61,676 nucleotides of DNA from Psychrobacter lutiphocae DSM 21542 (GTDB taxonomy: Bacteria; Pseudomonadota; Gammaproteobacteria; Pseudomonadales; Moraxellaceae): the NCBI RefSeq assembly GCF_000382145.1, contig NZ_KB907642.1:1-61676 (forward strand). The letters are read 5' to 3'. The position numbers and the translations under genes were made by a program. Each line of letters starts with the position of its first letter. Within the stretch, counting starts at the first letter, position 1. Below the pieces are notes generated by a model. The model had not been told where the DNA came from and searched no databases. It worked only from the letters and a program-made list of their open reading frames with translations. This document shows, piece by piece, positions 25,392-34,860 of the stretch.

Positions 25392-27146
25392 TTAAAACCA
25401 CTCATCTTTTTCAAACTGGTCTAAGCTTTTTTGTAATTCACTACTGGCCTGACGGATTTTAATCTCATCTTGCGCATCAAGTACTGATTCATACCAGCCA
25501 ATCAGGCGTGCCAATTGCTCACGTTCAAAGCCAAGGCGCTGGGTATATAAGCGCTCAGCTCGAGCCAGTAGATTACGGTTTTTGGCTTGATCACGCGGAT
25601 GAATCTTTAATTGGCTAAGCTTTTTTCTTGAGCGCTGCATTTCAGCATCGTCAATGTGCCTGGCACCATTTTGAATCACCAAATTATAGGTCTCAGCACT
25701 GTCTTCCACGTCGATATCGACTTCTAGCAGCCCATTGACATCATACGAAAAACGCACATCAATGGGTAATTGCTTGGCTTTTCCCCAGTATTTGGCCGGT
25801 AGTTTGATGCTCATTTCACCGATTTTAATATTATCTTGGATTAAGCGTGCCTCACCTTGATAAATATTAAACAGCACCTCGCTTTGGCGATCTTGCATCG
25901 GATAAAAGGTATGCACTTTGCTGGTCGGTATCACAGTATTGCGCTCGATAATCGGTGCAAATACGCCGTGTTGATACTGATTATTACCCAGCTCGATACT
26001 GGTATCGACGCCCAATGAGTAGGGGGACACATCAGTCAAAATCACATCATCCAGCGCAGCATCTTCTGCAACCAAACCTGCCTGAATGGCAGCACCGATG
26101 GCAATGGTTTCATCTGGGTTTAGACCGACTGATGGAAATCGACCAAGCAGTCGGGTCATCAGTTGACGAAATAAGGGCATGCGTGTGGCACCACCGACCA
26201 AGACCACATCGTCAAGCTCTTTAATACGCAACTTGGCATCACGTACCGCACGCTCAATCGGCTGCCGAAAGCGTTGTAGCAAAGGTTCGGCCAGCGCTTC
26301 ATAAGCACTGGCAGTGACTTGCCACTCATAAGCAGTGTCATCAAGAGTTAAGCGCAGTGTGGTGCTGTTGTTGCTGCTCAGTTCGCGTTTGCCATTTTCA
26401 GCAACCGCATACAGTAGTGGTAGATGTGGCTGCCAAAAATCAGCATTTAGCTTGGCGTCGATAGTTTGTTGATGGGTGATAAAGCCATCGATGAGTATTT
26501 GAGTAAAATCCTCGCCGCCAAGGGTGTTGTCACCGGCGCTGGCACGCACTTCCATAATGCCCGAAAACAGCTCTAATAAGGTGACATCAAAGGTACCACC
26601 GCCTAAATCTAGTACCAAAAATTTACGATCATTACCGCTCTCATGTAAGCCATAGGCCATGGCGGCAGCGGTTGGCTCGTTAAGTAGGCGACGCACATTT
26701 AGGCCGGCTAGCTGGGCGGCACTTTTGGTGGCTTGACGTTGGTAGTCATTAAAATAAGCAGGTACGGTAATCACCGCATCGGTCACTGCACAATTTAAAT
26801 AGGCTTCTGCATCCGCCTTGAGCGTACTTAACAGCAAAGAAGACAGCTCTTCTGGGCTAAATTTATGTTGGCCTTGCCCTGCTGCCAGATTGAGACGGTA
26901 GGTTTTTTGACTACCCATAAAGCGTTTAAAGACGCTGGCGGTTTGTTGTGGATGGCTAATCAGGCGTTCTTTGGCAGCTTGACCAATTAAAATGGTGCCG
27001 TCGTCCTCAATACTAACCACAGAGGGGGTAAGAGGGCGCCCCAAGGCATTTGGAATAAGGGTTGCTTGCTCGTCTTGCCAGATAGCCACTAGACTGTTGG
27101 TGGTGCCTAGATCGATACCGATAATTGGGGAGGATGTGTTGCTCAC
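25392..27146 (-). CDS. hscC: Hsp70-class molecular chaperone HscC
   Basis: The 584-residue protein is a short Hsp70. Its ATPase domain shows GIDLGTTNSLVAIWQDE (phosphate 1), PAYFNDYQRQATK, NEPTAAAMAYGL, DLGGGTFDVTLLEL (phosphate 2), and VVLVGGATRMPLFRQL. The substrate-binding part shows DVSPYSLGVDT and FAPIIERNTVIPTS, with RFSYDVNGLLEVDI. The shortened lid and these motifs match E. coli HscC rather than DnaK. The start codon is GTG (27146) behind TAGGGA. It is followed by its likely J-domain partner. Confidence 0.92.
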   Translation of the reverse strand: MSNTSSPIIGIDLGTTNSLVAIWQDEQATLIPNALGRPLTPSVVSIEDDGTILIGQAAKERLISHPQQTASVFKRFMGSQKTYRLNLAAGQGQHKFSPEELSSLLLSTLKADAEAYLNCAVTDAVITVPAYFNDYQRQATKSAAQLAGLNVRRLLNEPTAAAMAYGLHESGNDRKFLVLDLGGGTFDVTLLELFSGIMEVRASAGDNTLGGEDFTQILIDGFITHQQTIDAKLNADFWQPHLPLLYAVAENGKRELSSNNSTTLRLTLDDTAYEWQVTASAYEALAEPLLQRFRQPIERAVRDAKLRIKELDDVVLVGGATRMPLFRQLMTRLLGRFPSVGLNPDETIAIGAAIQAGLVAEDAALDDVILTDVSPYSLGVDTSIELGNNQYQHGVFAPIIERNTVIPTSKVHTFYPMQDRQSEVLFNIYQGEARLIQDNIKIGEMSIKLPAKYWGKAKQLPIDVRFSYDVNGLLEVDIDVEDSAETYNLVIQNGARHIDDAEMQRSRKKLSQLKIHPRDQAKNRNLLARAERLYTQRLGFEREQLARLIGWYESVLDAQDEIKIRQASSELQKSLDQFEKDEWF

Positions 27147-27298
27147 GGATTAGTCCCTATTTTTTGTTGTATTATCTATTTTGTTGTATCTATGCTGTGT
27201 GTTGTCGCTGTTTATTGGTTATTATTAAGGCTTTAGTTTCCTGAGAAGACGTTAGCGCTAAGCCAATATTATAGTCAAATTTAAACCATAACCGCAGC

Positions 27299-28471
27299 TT
27301 AAAATCGCTCATCCAAGGTCTGTAAGTTATATTTAATCGCCTCAAAGCAGATATTGGGCTTAAAACCTCGATATTGTAAAAAGCGCAGTTGCCGAGCTTT
27401 GATTTTTGGCTCGGTTGGAATCTCATCGCCATATTTTTTGACACGGGCTTCGACCGCCAAGCGCAGCCAATCCACGCCGTCAACCAGCTCGTTATCAGAC
27501 AGCACATCGACAAAAGCTTCATTGTCATCCATCGCCATGTCAATCAGTTCATCGATATTGGTCGGCATATCGACTTTACGTTTATAAAAGTCATTTTTGA
27601 TACGCACTCGCCCATAACGCTTGCGGATACCTTCACGGATAAGCATGATGGCGGTGCGATAGTCGCTTTGATAGCCTTTTTCACGAAACTCTTCTAACAG
27701 CGCATCAATTCTCTCAGGGTCTTGCTCTTTGGCAATCAGCTTGTCTTTTAGCTCTTGCGCTGAGTGTTCACGGCGAGACAGGTAATAAAAGGCGAGCCAA
27801 CGCAGTCGGCTTTCGGCTTTGATCGCTTCTTTTTCGGCTTCTCGTTGCTCAGGCGTTTTTAGATACACCTTTAAGGCTGCTGGCAGATTGTCAATTGAGC
27901 TATCTGTTGATGAGTTGTCTGTTGGTGAGTTGTCTGTTGAGCCCTCAAGTGAGCTGTCTGTATTGGGCGCTGTATTTAACTCTGAATCAAGTTTAGTGGT
28001 TTGAACTTGCTTGGTTTCCGCTTCCGCTTTTACCTGTGCCAATAAGCTTTTAATACTATTGGGATCGACTTCTTTGACCGGATCTGCCAGTCCTATCTTT
28101 GGCTGATAGGGTGAGGCTGGGTGAAACTGCTTTTTCTTTTTCGATTTGCGGCGTTTGCTGTTTGTTGTAGATGAGGTGGCTGCTTCTGATATGAACCCAT
28201 CAGCGCTGTTTGGTTCCACATTATCTAAGTTATCTAAGTTATATAAGTTATCTAGATTATCAGTCGTTGTATTGGGTGAGGTATAAGGATCATCGCTTAA
28301 ACGGGACGCAGGACGATGCCGAGCAGCAGATGACTGTGCCTGATTTGTTTGATGGCTGCGGTATTGCTGATGTTCGATTCGCCCAGTCTTTTTCTGCTTT
28401 TTGGGTTTGTTTTGTTTAGGGGCTTTATCCGAGTTTTCAGCGAGGATTTGTGCAAGTGTTTTTATCTCCAT
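27299..28471 (-). CDS. recX: RecA regulatory protein RecX with long N-terminal extension
   Basis: RecX modulates RecA filaments. The C-terminal half (about residues 215-390) has the RecX helical repeats: LRWLAFYYLSRREHSAQELKDKL, RIDALLEEFREKGYQSDYR and RYGRVRIKNDF. The third unit ends RQLRFLQYRGFKPNICFEAIK. The first 210 residues are a low-complexity extension rich in Lys, Asn, Ser, Thr and Asp, with small tandem repeats (DNLDNLYNLDNLDN; TDNSPTDNSSTDSS). Typical RecX proteins are 150-270 residues. It lies downstream of recA on the same strand, the usual arrangement, although a terminator-like hairpin separates them. Confidence 0.92.
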   Translation of the reverse strand: MEIKTLAQILAENSDKAPKQNKPKKQKKTGRIEHQQYRSHQTNQAQSSAARHRPASRLSDDPYTSPNTTTDNLDNLYNLDNLDNVEPNSADGFISEAATSSTTNSKRRKSKKKKQFHPASPYQPKIGLADPVKEVDPNSIKSLLAQVKAEAETKQVQTTKLDSELNTAPNTDSSLEGSTDNSPTDNSSTDSSIDNLPAALKVYLKTPEQREAEKEAIKAESRLRWLAFYYLSRREHSAQELKDKLIAKEQDPERIDALLEEFREKGYQSDYRTAIMLIREGIRKRYGRVRIKNDFYKRKVDMPTNIDELIDMAMDDNEAFVDVLSDNELVDGVDWLRLAVEARVKKYGDEIPTEPKIKARQLRFLQYRGFKPNICFEAIKYNLQTLDERF

Positions 28472-28569
28472 TTTTTGTCAGCCCAAAACTAAAAAAAATC
28501 TTAAATGAAAAAACCTTCAATATGAAAGACTTAAATTTATAAGCCTCTTAAACCAAAGTCGCTTAAACC

Positions 28570-28610
28570 AAAAAGGATGAATACCTGCTAATCATCAAGT
28601 ACTCATCCTG
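28570..28610 (-). terminator. recA terminator or attenuator before recX
   Basis: On the minus strand AGGATGAGTAC and GGTATTCATCCT pair around an 11-13 base loop and are followed by a TTTTT run. It lies 28 bases after the recA stop and before recX, so recX expression may depend on read-through, as is common for recA-recX. Confidence 0.75.
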
Positions 28611-28637
28611 CCTAAGGCCATTAAATTAAATCATTAT

Positions 28638-29693
28638 TTAAGCTTCTGGCGTTGATGCAGTTTCAACTTCAGCTGCCTCTTCTTCGTTACCCTCAGCTTT
28701 TGGAGTTGCCAGCTTTTCGGCACGGATTTTGGCTTCGATTTCTTCAGCAATGTGTGGGTTGTCTTTTAAGAACAATACAGAGTTGGCTTTACCTTGACCG
28801 ATTTTTTCATCGCCATAGCTATACCAAGCGCCTGCTTTCCCAACGACGCCGATTTCAACGCCTAAGTCGATGACTTCCGCTAAGTGGTTGGTGCCTTCGC
28901 CATAGGTGATCTCGAACTCTGCTTGACGGAATGGCGGTGCCATTTTGTTTTTAATAACTTTGACTCGAGTTTGGTTACCAATAATTTCATCACCGCTTTT
29001 CACTGCACCGATACGGCGAATATCTAATCGAACCGAGGCGTAGAATTTCAGGGCATTACCACCGGTTGTGGTCTCTGGTGAGCCGAACATAACGCCAATT
29101 TTCATACGGATTTGGTTAATAAAGATAACCATACAGTTTGAGCGCTTGGCGTTACCTGTGATTTTACGCAGCGCCTGACTCATTAAGCGGGCTTGTAGCC
29201 CCATGTGGCTGTCGCCCATTTCGCCTTCAATTTCGGCACGTGGGGTAAGTGCTGCCACTGAGTCAATAACGATCATATCTAGCGCTCCTGAGCGCACCAA
29301 CATATCGGTAATCTCTAGTGCTTGCTCACCGTTATCTGGTTGTGATACCAATAACTCATCGGTATTGACGCCAAGTTTACGGGCATAAATTGGGTCTAGC
29401 GCATGTTCAGCATCGATAAAGGCACAGGTACCGCCTTGCTTTTGACATTCGGCGATGGCTTGCAAGGTTAGGGTGGTTTTACCCGAGCTTTCAGGGCCGT
29501 AAATTTCAATAATACGTCCCTTGGGTAGACCGCCAATACCTAGAGCGATGTCTAGGCCAAGTGAGCCAGTTGACACCACATCCACATCTAAGGCGGCAGA
29601 GTTATCCCCTAAATGCATGATGGTGTTTTTACCAAATTGTTTTTCGATTTGACCAAGTGCCGCTTTTAGCGCTTTGGCTTTGTTGTCGTCCAT
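28638..29693 (-). CDS. recA: Recombinase RecA
   Basis: The 351-residue protein is full length. The Walker A loop GPESSGKTT is at 66-74, Walker B is in [10 protein letters not shown], loop L1 in [21 protein letters not shown], and loop L2 with [25 protein letters not shown]. The C-terminal tail is acidic ([12 protein letters not shown]). Start ATG 29693 follows CTTAGGAT. RecA drives homologous recombination and the SOS response. I did not find a convincing LexA box upstream. Confidence 0.98.
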   Translation of the reverse strand: MDDNKAKALKAALGQIEKQFGKNTIMHLGDNSAALDVDVVSTGSLGLDIALGIGGLPKGRIIEIYGPESSGKTTLTLQAIAECQKQGGTCAFIDAEHALDPIYARKLGVNTDELLVSQPDNGEQALEITDMLVRSGALDMIVIDSVAALTPRAEIEGEMGDSHMGLQARLMSQALRKITGNAKRSNCMVIFINQIRMKIGVMFGSPETTTGGNALKFYASVRLDIRRIGAVKSGDEIIGNQTRVKVIKNKMAPPFRQAEFEITYGEGTNHLAEVIDLGVEIGVVGKAGAWYSYGDEKIGQGKANSVLFLKDNPHIAEEIEAKIRAEKLATPKAEGNEEEAAEVETASTPEA

Positions 29694-29747
29694 AATAATA
29701 TCCTAAGAGAAGTGATTTGGTTTTATGAAATAAGAAAGTCAGTCAGA

Positions 29748-29826
29748 TTATAAAATTAGTAAGTTTATGAGGTTAATAAGATTATAAAGTTAATAAAATT
29801 ATAAAGTTAATGAGAGTATAAAATTA
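29748..29826. repeat. AT-rich degenerate tandem repeat upstream of recA
   Basis: Copies of a roughly 18-20 base unit around ATTATAAAGTTAATAA recur four or five times within the 5' region of recA. The stretch 29694-30304 has no gene I can support; besides this repeat it holds the terminator at 30098-30132 and a direct repeat of TAAAGCAACTGATTAA at 30231-30246 and 30275-30290. Confidence 0.6.
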
Positions 29827-30097
29827 AGTGTTTGCTTGATAATTTGTCGTGTGCTGTTAGTAACAGATAGTAAGTGGTAAGACTAAATTTTTTATGTAGT
29901 ATGATTAATAAACATAACACATATTATCGATAAAAGTATCTATGCAAGAGAGAAATAAATGAGAGTTTAACCGGTTGCCACTGCTGTTATGGGGTAACCG
30001 TATTGAGGTGATAAGTATAACAAATCTGGCCATATTGGATAGGGCAAGTATCACAATACTCGACAACTGCTGTCGCGTTATTCTGATATTAAACCAT

Positions 30098-30132
30098 AAA
30101 AAAGCCAGTCATGAGGTAGCGACTGGCTTTTT
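30098..30132. terminator. Intergenic terminator without an assigned gene
   Basis: AAAAAAGCCAGTC (30098-30110) and GACTGGCTTTTT (30121-30132) form a strong stem with flanking A and T runs, about 400 bases upstream of recA and 170 bases downstream of the sodC stop. It could terminate sodC transcripts (minus strand) or a plus-strand small RNA that begins after the recA promoter region. Confidence 0.85.
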
Positions 30133-30304
30133 GCTGTCATCCTATTTTAGGACGAGAGATACAAAGGATGGCAACAACAGTGTGTATTGATTTAGCCGTT
30201 TATCAATTAATAAATCAATCTATCAGTTTATAAAGCAACTGATTAACTCATTAACCAATTTATCAACTAACTAATAAAGCAACTGATTAAGTGATCAAAA
30301 CAGC

Positions 30305-30853
30305 TTAATAGCTTTTGATAAGACCACAGCCGATACGTCCTCCAGCATTACCTGTTGGCTGACTGGTATAGTCGTCTGCACCAGCATGAACGATAAAGGT
30401 ACGATTATAGACACTACCTGGTGCTGTTTGTGAAACTGAAATACCTTTTTTGACGAAGTTCATGGTACCTACACCATTAGCATCAGCAGTAACGTTTGGC
30501 AGATCACCAGCATGGCTTTCAGAACTACTTGGATGACCATGTGGCTTATTATAAGGGTTAAAGTGACCACCTGCAGCATTACCCATATCAGCACAGCTGC
30601 CTTTTTCATGGATATGGACTGCAACCGTAGATCCAGGAGTTAGGCCTCTTAGCTCGCCAAATACTTGAACACCGCCATCGACAGGGCGCAAATACATATC
30701 TCCTAGGTGTTGTGCACTGCCATCAACGGTATAGATCTGTGATTTTAATACGGGAAGCTTATTCTCAGCTATATCAGGGTTTGCGGTAGTTTGACACGCT
30801 GATAGTGCGATAGCAGAGGCCAGTAAAGCACCAGTGGCAAGTAGTTTTTTCAT
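30305..30853 (-). CDS. sodC: Cu/Zn superoxide dismutase, lipoprotein form
   Basis: SodC detoxifies superoxide in the periplasm. The 182-residue precursor has a lipoprotein signal, LLATGALLASAIALSAC with the lipobox Cys at 20. Copper ligands lie in VAVHIHEKGSCAD and the late FIVHAGADD; zinc ligands in GGHFNPYNKPHGH and ESHAGDLPN. The disulfide partners are the Cys of GSCAD and of RIGCGLI. Start 30853 follows TAAGGAG. Its upstream region contains degenerate tandem repeats. Confidence 0.95.
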   Translation of the reverse strand: MKKLLATGALLASAIALSACQTTANPDIAENKLPVLKSQIYTVDGSAQHLGDMYLRPVDGGVQVFGELRGLTPGSTVAVHIHEKGSCADMGNAAGGHFNPYNKPHGHPSSSESHAGDLPNVTADANGVGTMNFVKKGISVSQTAPGSVYNRTFIVHAGADDYTSQPTGNAGGRIGCGLIKSY

Positions 30854-30881
30854 TGTATGCTCCTTAAGTTAGGTTTTGATG

Positions 30882-30990
30882 GGTGTTAAGTGTTATTGGA
30901 ATAATCAAAGTAGTGAATAACTAAAATAGTGAAATAACTCAAATAGTGAGTCGTTAAATAAAATAATGAGTAGCTAAAGCAATAAACAGC
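30882..30990. repeat. Degenerate tandem repeat upstream of sodC
   Basis: A unit of about 16-18 bases resembling AAATAGTGAATAACTA recurs about five times with drift. The 629-bp gap between lon and sodC (30854-31482) otherwise contains the lon terminator and, at about 31165-31200, a short motif (CTCGCTAAGCCTAC...TTGTAG) weakly resembling the centre of family R2. No gene is supportable there. Confidence 0.45.
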
Positions 30991-31388
30991 TAAGCGGTTA
31001 AATGACTCATTATTTATCGAGACAATCATAAAATGTGTCAGTTTTTCACCGCTTTGTTGGTTATTATTATCGAGTTATATATATGCTACCTATCTGTTTA
31101 GTATAGGCAGTCTCATTTACTTTATCAATAGTAGACAATGGGTTATAGTCGGCGAAATACTAAACGCGGTGTCTCGCTAAGCCTACATTTGTAGTACTTG
31201 CGCTCGGTAGCCTTGTAACCATTTTAGATTTCTTTAGGTGTTCACTTTTGTATCGTCATTTTTATCTTTTTTACCTATGAATGCGATGAGATGAGTAAGG
31301 CAAAAAAGCCGAATCAGCCGAATCTGGTAAATCAGGTGAATCAGGTGAGTAGAGTTGTGAGTAATAGGGTAGCCATAATTTGAGCAAC

Positions 31389-31425
31389 AAAAAAACCGCT
31401 CAAGTAACTCTTAAGCGGCTTTTAT
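31389..31425 (-). terminator. lon terminator
   Basis: On the minus strand CCGCTTAAG and CTTGAGCGG pair around AGTTA and are followed by TTTTTTT, 58 bases after the lon stop codon. Confidence 0.85.
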
Positions 31426-31482
31426 CTCTAACTGATTTGTATAAAAAACAATCGTGGTGCTGCCATAAATGACAGACCTACC

Positions 31483-33041
31483 TTAGCTGCGTAGTGCCTT
31501 AGTTGACTTGGTGGTGTCAACCGCAACTTTTGCAGGATTAAGCGGTTTTGGCATGGATACCAACGCTTCTTTAAGCACCTCGTCAATGGTTGAGACTGGC
31601 TGAATAGTCAAGCCTTCTTTAACATTATCAGGAATATCAACCAAATCACGCTCGTTAGACTCAGGTATCAATACATGCTTAATGCCGCCACGATGCGCAG
31701 CCAGTAGTTTTTCTTTTAAACCACCAATACGCAATACCTTGCCACGTAAGGTCACCTCACCTGTCATCGCAATGTCGGGACGAATCGCAATGCCAGTCAA
31801 GGCAGACACTAAGGCTGTGGTCAATGCAATACCAGCAGATGGTCCATCTTTTGGCGTTGCACCCTCAGGCATGTGAACGTGTATGTCTTTTGACTTGAAC
31901 GTCTCATAGTCCACGCCCAGCATATCACCACGGGCACGCACCACACTCATCGCCGCACGAATCGACTCCTTCATCACATCACCCAATGAGCCGGTGTAAA
32001 CCAACTCGCCTTTGCCCGGCATGGTGATGGCTTCGATAGTAAGCAGCTCACCGCCAACGCTGGTCCAAGCAAGACCAGTGACGCGACCAATTTCAGGTTT
32101 TTCTTCAGCCAAACCAAAGTCGTATTGATGCACACCCAGATAGTCACTGATGTTTGTATTATCAACAACCACGGTGTCAATTTTGGTCTTTTTCGAGGGC
32201 TTGACGCCATACTTTTCAACCGATTCACGCACCACCTTACGGCAAATTTTATTGACCTCACGCTCAAGGTTACGCACACCGGCTTCACGGGTATAGCGCT
32301 GAACGATGCTATGTAGAGCCTCTGGGACGATTTCGATTTCGTCATTTTGCTGTCAAGATCCATAGAGACACGGGTGGCGATAAAATATACCAGCTCTAGT
32401 AGATCTTCAATACGATCTGTGACTCGGATGAGCTCACGACTATTGCGTAGGCGGGCTTCAGCATAGCTAGCAAATAGGCTACGCAATGCATCCATGGTAT
32501 TTTGTTGTTGTTCATCATCCATGGTCAAGGTGATGTCGCTGCGCTTAAAGCTACCGCTTAAATATTCACCTTGGTCAGTAACTTCTGTCAGCTGTACTCG
32601 ATATACGCCTTCAATCAGTACCTTAATGCAGTTTTGGTCGCTATCATGTGGCATGGTGCTAACGATACGGCACACAGTACCATATTCATATAAGTTGTCT
32701 TGCTCAATATCTTCGGTCAGTGAGTCTTTTTGTGAGACGACCAACACTAAGCTGTCATGCTTCTCCTGCGCAACTTCGATCGCCTCAACTGACGGCTGAC
32801 GACCAACAAATAGGGCAATTTGCATGTGTGGATACACCACCACGTCACGTAGTGCAAGCAGAGGCAAAGTCTCTTCTTGTGCATCCTGTGCCACATCCGT
32901 TGGCTCTGAATCTGTGGTTATGTCAGCATCAGCAGCGTTTTCGATGGTGCTTTGAGTTTGCTCATCATCCTGACTCGCATCGGTATTGTTACCAAACGTC
33001 TGCTCGATGGTGCTGTCATAATCTTTATCGGATTTACTCAT
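31483..33041 (-). pseudogene. lon: Lon protease gene with an internal deletion removing the AAA+ domain
   Basis: The frame from 33041 (ATG behind AAGGAAACA) encodes a Lon N-domain: PLLALRDVVVYPHMQIALFVGR through [22 protein letters not shown] (residue 231). At about 32346-32351 it changes frame. The other frame continues with [25 protein letters not shown] and the whole peptidase domain, including catalytic Ser in [10 protein letters not shown] and Lys in [14 protein letters not shown]. Everything between, roughly 330-350 codons with Walker A, Walker B and sensor motifs, is absent. The out-of-frame tail of the N-part runs to 31974. Lon is the main ATP-dependent protease for damaged and regulatory proteins, so this allele should be null. 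Confidence 0.9.
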
Positions 33042-33314
33042 ATTGTTTCCTTATCGTGTGACACAAATCTTGTTTTCATCTTTGTTCAATGATGTTTTTG
33101 TTCAATGATGTTGTCTATGCTATGTCTTTTTAAGTGGTGTTATGTCTATCTAAATGGTGGTTATCTGCCCTAATTGCAAGTTTTATTATATGAGTTGTCA
33201 TGTTAGCAAGCGCTTATAGTGCAAAAATCAGGTAAAATAGAAGGGATGTGTCGCTATTTTTTCTGAACAGCGTTTGATTGTAACGTTAGGGTCTTTGTTG
33301 ATAAGGAATAAAAT

Positions 33315-34778
33315 ATGGTAAATGCGGTATTATTGGCGGTGATAGTGATGCTAGGGCTATCACTGGCCAGAGTGCACGTGGTACTCAGTTTGTTAATCGG
33401 CGCCATGGTCGGCGGTTTGGTTGGCGGTCTAGGTGTTGATGCGACTTTGGCGGCGTTTCAAGATGGGATTAAAAATGGCGCACAAATTGCCTTATCTTAT
33501 GCGTTACTTGGTGCGTTTGCGGTCGCCATTGCCCATTCAGGGTTGCCACAATCGTTATCAAACGGGGTGATTAACCGTATTAATAGCAATGAGGGTGGCA
33601 CGAAATCGATTAAATGGGCGTTATTTTTTGGCCTAGTACTAATGAGTGTGTTTAGCCAAAACCTTATCCCTATTCATATTGCCTTTATTCCATTGATTAT
33701 CCCACCTTTATTAGGAGTATTTAATCGTCTTCAGGTAGATAGACGCTTGCTGGCGTGTTTAATGACCTTTGGTTTGGTCACCACTTATATGTTTATCCCT
33801 TATGGCTTTGGTGAGATTTACTTAAAGCAAATCATGCTAAAGAACGTTGCAGAAGCGGGCATGAATGTCGAAAATATCTCAGTGATGCAAGCGATGGCTA
33901 TTCCTGCTTTGGGTATGTTAGTGGGTTTGCTAATGGCTATTTTCTTTACATACCGTAAGCCTAGAGTGTATCGTTTAGGGGCACAGGTAGCAGGTGGTGA
34001 TCAGTATGGTGCTGCAACTAGTGACACTAAAAATACTAATGATGCTAATGATGCTAATGGTGTTAATGGTGTTAAAGATAATAAGGCACATAATACTGCA
34101 ATAAATGGTGTGTCAAAATCAGATGAATTGACGCAAGCGGCAGCATCCGCTTCTGCATCAAGTAAAAGCAAGACGCTGATAGCACTGTTGGCGATTGTGA
34201 CGGCTTTTGTGGTACAGCTTTACACTGAGTCGTTGTTATTAGGCTCACTATTTGGTTTTGGCGTATTTATGGCCACAGGGGTAGTGAAGTGGAATGAAGC
34301 GGACAGCGTCTTTAATGAAGGCATCAAGCTGATGGCGATGATTGGCTTTATTATGATTACCGCGCAAGGTTTTGCGGAAGTGATGAAAGCCACAGATCAG
34401 ATTGCACCACTTATTGAAGGAGCAACAGAGCTGTTTGCAGGTAATAAAGGTATTGCAGCCTTGGTAATGTTGGCGATTGGGCTTATTGTGACCATGGGCA
34501 TTGGTTCTTCGTTTTCGACCATTCCGATTATTGCCGCCATTTATGTGCCACTGTGTATGGCGATGGGCTTTTCACCACTGGCAACGGTGGCTATTATCGG
34601 TACGGCAGGGGCGCTTGGGGATGCAGGCTCTCCTGCTTCTGACTCAACGCTTGGCCCGACATCAGGTTTGGGTGTAGATGGTCAGCACGACCATATTAAA
34701 GACAGTGTGATTCCAACCTTCTTACACTTTAATATCCCGCTACTTATTTTTGGCTGGATTGCGGCGATGGTGCTGTAA
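33315..34778 (+). CDS. Na+/H+ antiporter family permease (YuiF-like)
   Basis: The 487-residue inner-membrane protein has about 11-12 hydrophobic segments. It begins NAVLLAVIVMLGLSLARVHVVLSLLIGAMVGG, typical of the N-terminal region of this antiporter family. The conserved core contains GAFAVAIAHSGLP, SQNLIPIHIAFIPLIIPPLL and TMGIGSSFSTIPIIAAIYVPLC, then GDAGSPASDSTLGPTSGLG. A hydrophilic loop in the middle holds a low-complexity run (NDANDANGVNGV). Some relatives move histidine or other amino acids, so the substrate is uncertain. Start follows TAAGGA; a terminator follows at 34807. Confidence 0.85.
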   Translation: MVNAVLLAVIVMLGLSLARVHVVLSLLIGAMVGGLVGGLGVDATLAAFQDGIKNGAQIALSYALLGAFAVAIAHSGLPQSLSNGVINRINSNEGGTKSIKWALFFGLVLMSVFSQNLIPIHIAFIPLIIPPLLGVFNRLQVDRRLLACLMTFGLVTTYMFIPYGFGEIYLKQIMLKNVAEAGMNVENISVMQAMAIPALGMLVGLLMAIFFTYRKPRVYRLGAQVAGGDQYGAATSDTKNTNDANDANGVNGVKDNKAHNTAINGVSKSDELTQAAASASASSKSKTLIALLAIVTAFVVQLYTESLLLGSLFGFGVFMATGVVKWNEADSVFNEGIKLMAMIGFIMITAQGFAEVMKATDQIAPLIEGATELFAGNKGIAALVMLAIGLIVTMGIGSSFSTIPIIAAIYVPLCMAMGFSPLATVAIIGTAGALGDAGSPASDSTLGPTSGLGVDGQHDHIKDSVIPTFLHFNIPLLIFGWIAAMVL

Positions 34779-34806
34779 CCTATTGTTTTAGTAATAAAAC
34801 TTGAAT

Positions 34807-34844
34807 AAAAAAGCGAGTGTCGATGGTTCGGGACTCGCTTTTTT
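34807..34844. terminator. Terminator between the antiporter gene and the 143-aa membrane gene
   Basis: AAAAAAGCGAGT and ACTCGCTTTTTT form a 12-bp perfect stem around a 14-base loop, between convergent genes, and should act in both directions. Confidence 0.88.
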
Positions 34845-34860
34845 GTGTTTGAGATTAAGT

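Noticed and set aside
29694..29760. LexA box in the recA promoter
   Set aside because: No CTGT-N8-ACAG match was found, and this family often regulates recA without a classical LexA.
29975..30190. 71-codon plus-strand ORF between sodC and recA
   Set aside because: It runs through the terminator hairpin, has no good ribosome site and no recognisable protein character.
31483..32277. Stand-alone Lon peptidase-domain protein
   Set aside because: The ATG lies inside the family sequence (RNLEREVNK) with no independent promoter or ribosome site visible; better explained as part of a deleted lon.
31974..32350. Extended frame of the lon N-terminal ORF as a real 355-aa protein
   Set aside because: After residue 231 it reads the peptidase-domain DNA in the wrong frame; the tail has no family character.
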